Assembly (NCBI GenBank): GCA_947502145.1
Contig: CANMYO010000001.1
Span: 744,001-808,000 of the forward strand
Length of the DNA stretch: 64,000 bases
DNA from: an uncultured Paracoccaceae bacterium
GTDB taxonomy: Bacteria; Pseudomonadota; Alphaproteobacteria; Rhodobacterales; Rhodobacteraceae
Direction of reading: 5' to 3'
A program made the position numbers and the translations under genes. Below, piece by piece: positions 58,393 through 64,000 of the stretch (its first letter is position 1; each line of letters begins with the position of its first letter). The notes beneath the pieces are model-generated. The model saw only the letters and a program-made list of their open reading frames with translations, ran no database searches and had not been told where the DNA came from.

Positions 58393-58486
58393 TTTTTCCT
58401 CCTCTGCGTTGGTAATGCCTGGCGTGCTCGCCGATTCGACTTCTTTTGCCTTTAGCCGCTTGGACGCCGAATAGAGCTATCGCAAA

Positions 58487-58630
58487 TACCGACCGAACGG
58501 TACAAAGTCACTGGCGACATGTCAAATAATGAATTCAATTGCGCGCTGCCCCCCTATTCATTGGCAGAAACGGCCCTGGCGAGGTGGAAAAAGCTGCCCA
58601 GGAAACAAAGCAGTTGTACTGATCGGTACA
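58487..58630. promoter_or_regulatory. Divergent promoter region with TACCGA/TCGGTA palindromes
   Basis: TACCGACCGAACGGTA (58487-58502) and near-perfect 16-bp palindrome TGTACTGATCGGTACA (58615-58630). Confidence 0.55.
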
Positions 58631-58769
58631 TTTCGTGCATATTGGCTTGAACCGATTAGTCCAATTGAATGGTCCAGAACGGAGGGCGTGATTCAGTGCT
58701 TCAGGATCGCAACAGAGCCGACATGCAAACCGATCAAGCGCATGGCGGTTTTCCAGGGGATGGCATGGA

Positions 58770-60701
58770 ATGAGCGAAATCCTTTGGCAGCCAAACCCCG
58801 AAGCAGCCGCGACCACAGCGCTTGTACGTTTTGCCAGACAGGCCGGTTTTGAACCGGACGACTACGAGGCGTTGCACCGATGGTCGGTTTCGGACAAAGG
58901 TGCGTTCTGGTCGCTGGTCTGGGATTTCTGCGAAGTCATTGGCGACAAAGGCAACGTTGCGTTCCGCCCGGATGAAGGCAACTGGATGACCGGTGCGCGG
59001 TTCTTTCCGGAAGCGAATCTGAATCTGGCGGAAAACCTTCTTTTGCGAGGTGGCGACGCGGACGTTGCAATCATTGCCTCTGACGAATCGGGTGCCGTGA
59101 ACACGTTGACGCGTCGCGAATTGCGCGGACGCGTGGCAAGGGTGGCGGATGGTCTAAGACGCTGCGGTGTAGTTCCCGGCGACAGGGTGGCAGGTGTTCA
59201 GGGTAACACGCCCGACGCGCTGGTTGCGACGCTCGCAACACTCAGCCTTGGGGCTGTCTGGACGTCATGCTCGCCGGATTTTGGGTTGGCGGCAATTCTG
59301 GACAGAATCGGGCAGGTACAGCCAAAAGTACTTTTCGTGTCACCGGAATACCGCTATGGCGGCAAAACCCACGACATCTCTGAGCGCATCGCAAAGGTTG
59401 TTGAGGAACTGCCTGATTTAGCGCAAGTGGTGTCAAGCGGCGCCACGTTGCCGGGCGCGGCAAACCAAAGCGAATTTGGCGAAACAGCGGAGCTGAGCTT
59501 CACGCGCGTTCCGTTCGACCACCCCGCATACATCCTATACACGTCCGGCACGACTGGAGCCCCCAAGGCCATCGTCCACAGAACCGGCGGCGTTATTCTT
59601 CAACACTTGAAAGAGCACATTCTTCATGGTGATGTGCGCCCGCCCGACCGGGTGATTTGGTACACGAACACGGCCTGGATGATGTATCATTGGCAGATTT
59701 CGGCATTGGCAACCGGTGCGGCTGTTGTGCTGTACGATGGTGCGCCCGTGATCAAATCCGAAAACGGGCTGGATTGCAGCCCATTGTGGCGTCTCGTCAG
59801 CAATGCATCTGTCACCCATCTGGGTGTCTCGCCAAAGTATTTGTCCGTTCTTGCCGCGGAAGGGTTTCTCCCCGGGGAGCGCCACACGCTTGACTCGCTT
59901 CGCGCGCTTCTTGTGTGTGGCGCACCTTGTTTACCCCATCAGTTTGACTGGGTTTTTGACTCGGTCAAACGCGACATGATGTTCGCGTCGATCTCGGGTG
60001 GGACAGAGATTTTGGGATCGTTCCTGATCGGCTCACCGATCCATCCGGTCCGGCGCGGTGAACTGTCCGTTCAGGCACTTGGCCATGCAATGAGCGTTCT
60101 GGACGAAAGAAACGCGCCCGTGACCGGAAAGCGGGGCGAGCTGGTTTGTACAGAGCCCTTTCCGTCCATGCCCCTGACTTTCTGGGGCGAGGATGGCAAA
60201 AAGCGCTTTCATGACACCTATTTTTCTGAGCGCACCGAAATCTGGACACATGGCGACATCGCGGAAATGACCATTTCCGGAGGTGCCTATGTCCACGGCA
60301 GATCCGACAGCACGTTGAATCCCGGCGGGGTCCGGATTGGCATCTCAGAGATATACGCCGTTTGCGAGCGCCACCCCGAGATCGAGGATTATGTCGTATT
60401 CGGAGCGAGAACGGCAGATGATGAAGAGATTGTCCTGGCGCTGAAACCGGCTGAGGCGGCGAACATTGACGCTGAACTGGTGCGGCGCCTGCGCGCCGAC
60501 ATTCGCCGGGACGCCTCGCCACGGCATGTTCCCGCGCGTATCCATGTGGTTTCCGCGATCCCCTACACGATCAACGGCAAGCGCGTCGAAAGCGCTGCGC
60601 GAATGGCAGCGAACGGCGACGCGGTCAGGAACCTCGGCTCACTGGCAAACCCGGAATGCCTGGATGAGTTTGCTGGTCTGTCACGGAAGGGAGCATTGTG
60701 A
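58770..60701 (+). CDS. Acetoacetyl-CoA synthetase-like acyl-CoA ligase
   Basis: 643 aa; AYILYTSGTTGAPKAIVHRTGGVILQHLKEH, TNTAWMMYHWQISALATGAAVVLYDGAP, ISGGTEILGSFLIGSP, PYTINGKRVESAAR. Confidence 0.92.
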   Translation: MSEILWQPNPEAAATTALVRFARQAGFEPDDYEALHRWSVSDKGAFWSLVWDFCEVIGDKGNVAFRPDEGNWMTGARFFPEANLNLAENLLLRGGDADVAIIASDESGAVNTLTRRELRGRVARVADGLRRCGVVPGDRVAGVQGNTPDALVATLATLSLGAVWTSCSPDFGLAAILDRIGQVQPKVLFVSPEYRYGGKTHDISERIAKVVEELPDLAQVVSSGATLPGAANQSEFGETAELSFTRVPFDHPAYILYTSGTTGAPKAIVHRTGGVILQHLKEHILHGDVRPPDRVIWYTNTAWMMYHWQISALATGAAVVLYDGAPVIKSENGLDCSPLWRLVSNASVTHLGVSPKYLSVLAAEGFLPGERHTLDSLRALLVCGAPCLPHQFDWVFDSVKRDMMFASISGGTEILGSFLIGSPIHPVRRGELSVQALGHAMSVLDERNAPVTGKRGELVCTEPFPSMPLTFWGEDGKKRFHDTYFSERTEIWTHGDIAEMTISGGAYVHGRSDSTLNPGGVRIGISEIYAVCERHPEIEDYVVFGARTADDEEIVLALKPAEAANIDAELVRRLRADIRRDASPRHVPARIHVVSAIPYTINGKRVESAARMAANGDAVRNLGSLANPECLDEFAGLSRKGAL

Positions 60702-61858
60702 GACATCTGGCGCCCCAATCTGCCATTAGCGGGATCGGAGAACTAAAGCCGGTACGCCGAACAAATGGCGTCTCCACAATGGAGCTTTTGATCGAGGTTT
60801 CGGCGCTTGCCGCCGGGGATGCGGGAATCTCACCACAAGAAATCGACGGCTTGCTGGTCGGACCGCAGGTCGGCGAAACGCCCCAGCATGTTCCCGCGAC
60901 GGTGGCTGAGTATTTCGGCATGCAACCGACCATGTCCAACGTGGTTGACCTTGGCGGCGCATCCGGACCGGGCATGATCTGGCGCGCGGCAGCCGCGATC
61001 GCCGCCGGACAGTGCGAAACGGTTCTGTGTGTTTTGGGCAATCATCGCAATGACGAGCCGCCATTCGCCCGAAACCGCAATCCGATACGCGAATTCGACG
61101 TGCCGTTTGGTGCTTCGGGCGCAAACCTGTCTTATGCATTGATTATGCAGGCACATATGGCGGCCTATGGGTGCAGCCCCGAGGATTATGCGATGATCGC
61201 CGCCGGTGCACGCGCCAACGCGCAGCTTAATCCGGATGCAATCTTTTACGGAAAGCCCGCGTCAGTTAACGACATTCTGGCCTCGCCAATGGTGACTTCG
61301 CCCCTGCACCTGCTGGAAATCGTTATGCCCGTGGCCGGTGGTGACGCGGTGATTGTGACGACAATGAAAAACGCAAAACGCGGTTCGCACCGGCCTGTTG
61401 AGCTTTGGGGTGCTGGTGAAAAACTCACCCATCGCGCCGTTAGCCAGGCGCCATCGCTTACATCCGGTCCGTTGAAACCATCGATAGAACGTGCGCTTGA
61501 CCAGGCTGGAATAAGTGCGGGCGGAATTGACTTTCTGTCGCTCTATGATTGTTACACGATCATGGTCGCGGCGACGATCGAAGATGCAGGCCTTTGCGCC
61601 CCCGGTGGGTTTGCCGACTGGCTGCGCGAAAATGGCGGCATGGGCCCCGACGCCCGGCAGCCCGTCAACACGCATGGCGGTCAGCTGGGTTTTGGCCAAC
61701 CTGATCTGGCCGGTGGCATGACCCATGTTGTCGAAGCTGTTCGCCAGCTTCGCGGCGACACGCCAGAGCGGCAAATCAATGATTGCCGCTCGGCGTTGAT
61801 AACCGGTAACGGCGCAACCATGAGCGAAGCCGTTGCACTGGTTCTGGGAGTAACCTGA
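60698..61858 (+). CDS. Thiolase-superfamily (SCP2/Ltp2-like) protein lacking the catalytic cysteines
   Basis: 386 aa; DLGGASGPGMIWRAAAAIAAG, SLYDCYTIMVAATIEDAGL, NTHGGQLGFGQPDLAGGMTHVVEAVRQLRG; GTG start overlaps the ligase stop. Confidence 0.85.
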   Translation: MRHLAPQSAISGIGELKPVRRTNGVSTMELLIEVSALAAGDAGISPQEIDGLLVGPQVGETPQHVPATVAEYFGMQPTMSNVVDLGGASGPGMIWRAAAAIAAGQCETVLCVLGNHRNDEPPFARNRNPIREFDVPFGASGANLSYALIMQAHMAAYGCSPEDYAMIAAGARANAQLNPDAIFYGKPASVNDILASPMVTSPLHLLEIVMPVAGGDAVIVTTMKNAKRGSHRPVELWGAGEKLTHRAVSQAPSLTSGPLKPSIERALDQAGISAGGIDFLSLYDCYTIMVAATIEDAGLCAPGGFADWLRENGGMGPDARQPVNTHGGQLGFGQPDLAGGMTHVVEAVRQLRGDTPERQINDCRSALITGNGATMSEAVALVLGVT

Positions 61859-62739
61859 TGGTTGAAAAACTTGCGTCTATCTCTGTTCCGGGCCCTACAC
61901 CGATCCCTTTGACACAGGAATTCTGGACAAGTGCCAAAAATGGGGTGCTTGTTACACAGATATGTGGCGATTGCGGCCAACATGTTTTTTATCCTCGCGG
62001 GCGGTGTCCTTTCTGTTGGTCAGGCGATCTCGAATGGGCGCCAGTTTCCGGAAAAGGCCGCCTTAAGTCCTATAGTCAGGTCTGGAAACCCGGAAACAAG
62101 TCCTGGATTCCGGCCACGCCGTACATAGTGGGATTGGTCGAACTGGACGAAGGGCCGAAGATGCTGACCACGGTTCTCTGCGCCGACCTTCCGGAGGTTG
62201 GCGACCGGCTCACTTTTGTACCCTTTAACATCGGAGGCCGCGTGCTTCCCTGTTTTCATGCATTCACAGAAGAGGAGGCCCAGGCGATGGGAGCAATGGA
62301 AAAGGACGGGTGGCAAGGAGTCATCAACGGCAAACCGAAAATCGGCGACACTGTGGAACGGGTTCGGACCACCAAACTGGAAGATATCCATGCGTTCACC
62401 GAAATGACCGGCGATCGTAACCCGGTCCACTATGACGAGGAGCTGGCCAAAAAGACACCGTTTGGCAAACTGATCGTTCAGGGCGGCGTCACGACAGGCA
62501 TGCTCAATGCCTGTGTTGCCGAAGATTTGCCGGGCCCCGGTACGGTCTTCCTGAATACCAACCTGAACTTTCTGAAAGCGGTCGGTGTCGGCGAAAAGAT
62601 TACAGCGCGGGTAGAAGTCGAAACCGTGCGCGACGACAAACCGATTTGCGGGCTCAAAGTGCTGATTTCTGACAGCCAGGGCGATGCTTGCGTTGAAGGC
62701 GAAGCAACGACTTACACGATGGCGCTGAAGGGACTTTAA
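61858..62739 (+). CDS. DUF35 (rubredoxin-like Zn ribbon + OB fold) - MaoC hydratase fusion protein
   Basis: 293 aa; N-terminal CGDCGQHVFYPRGRCPFCWSGDLEWAPVSGKGRLKSYSQV; C-terminal FTEMTGDRNPVHYDEELAKKTPFGKLIVQGGVTTGMLN (MaoC hot-dog). Confidence 0.88.
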   Translation: MVEKLASISVPGPTPIPLTQEFWTSAKNGVLVTQICGDCGQHVFYPRGRCPFCWSGDLEWAPVSGKGRLKSYSQVWKPGNKSWIPATPYIVGLVELDEGPKMLTTVLCADLPEVGDRLTFVPFNIGGRVLPCFHAFTEEEAQAMGAMEKDGWQGVINGKPKIGDTVERVRTTKLEDIHAFTEMTGDRNPVHYDEELAKKTPFGKLIVQGGVTTGMLNACVAEDLPGPGTVFLNTNLNFLKAVGVGEKITARVEVETVRDDKPICGLKVLISDSQGDACVEGEATTYTMALKGL

Positions 62740-62745
62740 GGGGGC

Positions 62746-63411
62746 ATGGCGAGAATGAAGAAAGCTGAACTGGCAAAGCGGCAGGCGTTGATTTCTCACT
62801 GCCTCGAACTGAACGAGTCTGGTCTGAACCGCGGCACGTCCGGCAATATTTCAATACGTCACGATGATGGCTTCCTGATTTCGCCCACGTCCACGTCCTA
62901 TCGTTCGCTGACGCCCGAAATGGTCAGTTTTGTTCATTTGGATGGAACATGGACCGGCCCGATTGAACCGTCATCCGAGTGGCGGTTTCACCGAGACATC
63001 TATCGCGCTAAATGCGAAACAAATGCGATTGTTCATGCGCATCCGGATTTTTGCACGATTCTGGCGATCCACGGCAAAGAAATCCCCGCTATTCACTACA
63101 TGATCGCGATCTTTGGTGGCCCCGCGATCCGCGTTGCACCCTATGCAATCTTCGGAAGCCAGGCTCTTTCGGATCATGTCGTGGCCGCACTCAGGGACCG
63201 TCAGGGATGTTTGCTGGATCACCACGGCGCCATCGCGATTGGCACGACCATTGAGCAGGCGTTTTGGCGCGCAGAGGAGTTGGAAACGCTGGCGCGGCAG
63301 TATCACGGGGCGCTGCTCTTGGGTGATCCGCCGCTTCTGAGCGATCGGCAAGTCCAGGAGGTTATCGACAAAATGTCCGGGTACGGACTGAGCAGAAAGG
63401 AAGAATTGTGA
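62746..63411 (+). CDS. Class II aldolase/adducin family protein (FucA-like)
   Basis: 221 aa; GLNRGTSGNISIRHDDGFLISPTSTSYRSL, SSEWRFHRDIY, AIVHAHPDFCTILA, LLDHHGAIAIGTTIEQAFWRAEELETLARQY. Confidence 0.92.
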   Translation: MARMKKAELAKRQALISHCLELNESGLNRGTSGNISIRHDDGFLISPTSTSYRSLTPEMVSFVHLDGTWTGPIEPSSEWRFHRDIYRAKCETNAIVHAHPDFCTILAIHGKEIPAIHYMIAIFGGPAIRVAPYAIFGSQALSDHVVAALRDRQGCLLDHHGAIAIGTTIEQAFWRAEELETLARQYHGALLLGDPPLLSDRQVQEVIDKMSGYGLSRKEEL

Positions 63412-64000
63412 GCCGGTTTGACCTCTGCGCCGTCGGGTTCACGGTGCTCGATACCCTGTGCACCCCTGCCGACGAAATGCCGCCCAATGGTGGCGCAACA
63501 TTCGTCGACCAGATGACAATGACGGTTGCGGGCACCGCCGGATCAACCGCATATGTCTGCGCAATGCTGGGAATGCAGGTCCGGTTAGCGACCGAGCTTG
63601 GCGCTGATCCAATGGGCGATTGGCTGGTCAACGCACTGGGCGACGCTGATGTCGACACGTCTTTGATTACTCGGAACAAAGAGGTGCAGACACCGATGTC
63701 AATGCTCCCTATCGGCCAAGATGGTGCCAGGCGGGCGTTTTTCACTCCTGGAACGGCCAGCACCTTCACGATGAGTGACGACGCGATCGAGCGCGCCACG
63801 GATGCCCGTTTCGTTCACCTTGGCGGCATCGGGCTGCTCACGTCGTTCGACGGCGAGCGCTCGGAAGCGCTTCTCCGGCGTGCCAAGGAAAAAGGCAGGA
63901 CCACAACTCTCGACCTGATCCTTGCGGACGAGCGTGCATTCGACAAGGTCAAGCCTCTGCTGCCTTTCGTCGACTATTTCATCCCCTCCATCGACGAGGC
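63408..64000 (+). CDS. PfkB family carbohydrate kinase, 3' end outside window
   Basis: Not in the ORF track (GTG start at 63408, no stop before the window end). Reads MSRFDLCAVGFTVLDTLCTPADEMPPNGGATFVDQMTMTVAGTAGSTAYVCAMLGMQVRLATELGADPMGDWL...FVHLGGIGLLTSFDGE. Confidence 0.88.
   Translation, partial: MSRFDLCAVGFTVLDTLCTPADEMPPNGGATFVDQMTMTVAGTAGSTAYVCAMLGMQVRLATELGADPMGDWLVNALGDADVDTSLITRNKEVQTPMSMLPIGQDGARRAFFTPGTASTFTMSDDAIERATDARFVHLGGIGLLTSFDGERSEALLRRAKEKGRTTTLDLILADERAFDKVKPLLPFVDYFIPSIDE

Noticed and set aside
1-64000. CRISPR arrays, tRNA or rRNA genes
   Set aside because: No regularly spaced repeats, Cas-like proteins, or recognisable tRNA/rRNA sequence noticed on reading; a dedicated scan (tRNAscan-SE, CRISPR finder) would be needed to exclude small features.
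46075-64000. Interpretation of the 46-64 kb cluster as a steroid degradation locus
   Set aside because: Thiolase-like and DUF35-MaoC resemble steroid side-chain enzymes, but no ring-degradation genes (e.g. KstD, KshA, HsaC-like) are visible and the sugar importer, isomerase, aldolase and kinase point elsewhere.

Overview
This window looks like an accessory, catabolism-rich stretch of an alphaproteobacterial genome, probably Rhodobacterales/Roseobacter-like judging by its gene families; taxonomy is inference only. From left to right it contains: (i) the C-terminal part of a Y-family DNA polymerase; (ii) a TRAP transporter operon followed by OsmC, SMP-30 and tautomerase genes and a two-component system; (iii) a LacI-controlled sugar ABC locus whose binding protein, permease and ATPase carry internal deletions; (iv) a fossil zone with enolase-superfamily, IS3 and AraC remnants; (v) a BCCT / DUF3726 / M19 dipeptidase / aldehyde dehydrogenase / LysR / RidA cluster; (vi) a TPR regulator divergent from a sulfotransferase-OsmC-FAD oxidoreductase operon; (vii) a 30-33.5 kb segment with several apparent single-base lesions and an IS3-family insertion; (viii) a MarR/EamA pair; (ix) a ureohydrolase-RidA-cyclodeaminase operon convergent with a Pot-type ABC importer; (x) a decayed IS6-family element that truncates a DMT transporter; and (xi) an ~18 kb cluster (46-64 kb) combining an RbsBAC-type importer, Fuc-like isomerase/aldolase/kinase genes, a Tm-1-like plus PEP-hydrolase-like pair, an FMO and an Old Yellow Enzyme with a CoA-ligase, a cysteine-less thiolase-like protein and a DUF35-MaoC fusion. 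Cluster (xi) is the best candidate for an undescribed catabolic system. No tRNA, rRNA or CRISPR was recognised. All family calls come from reading protein motifs by eye; no database search was possible.
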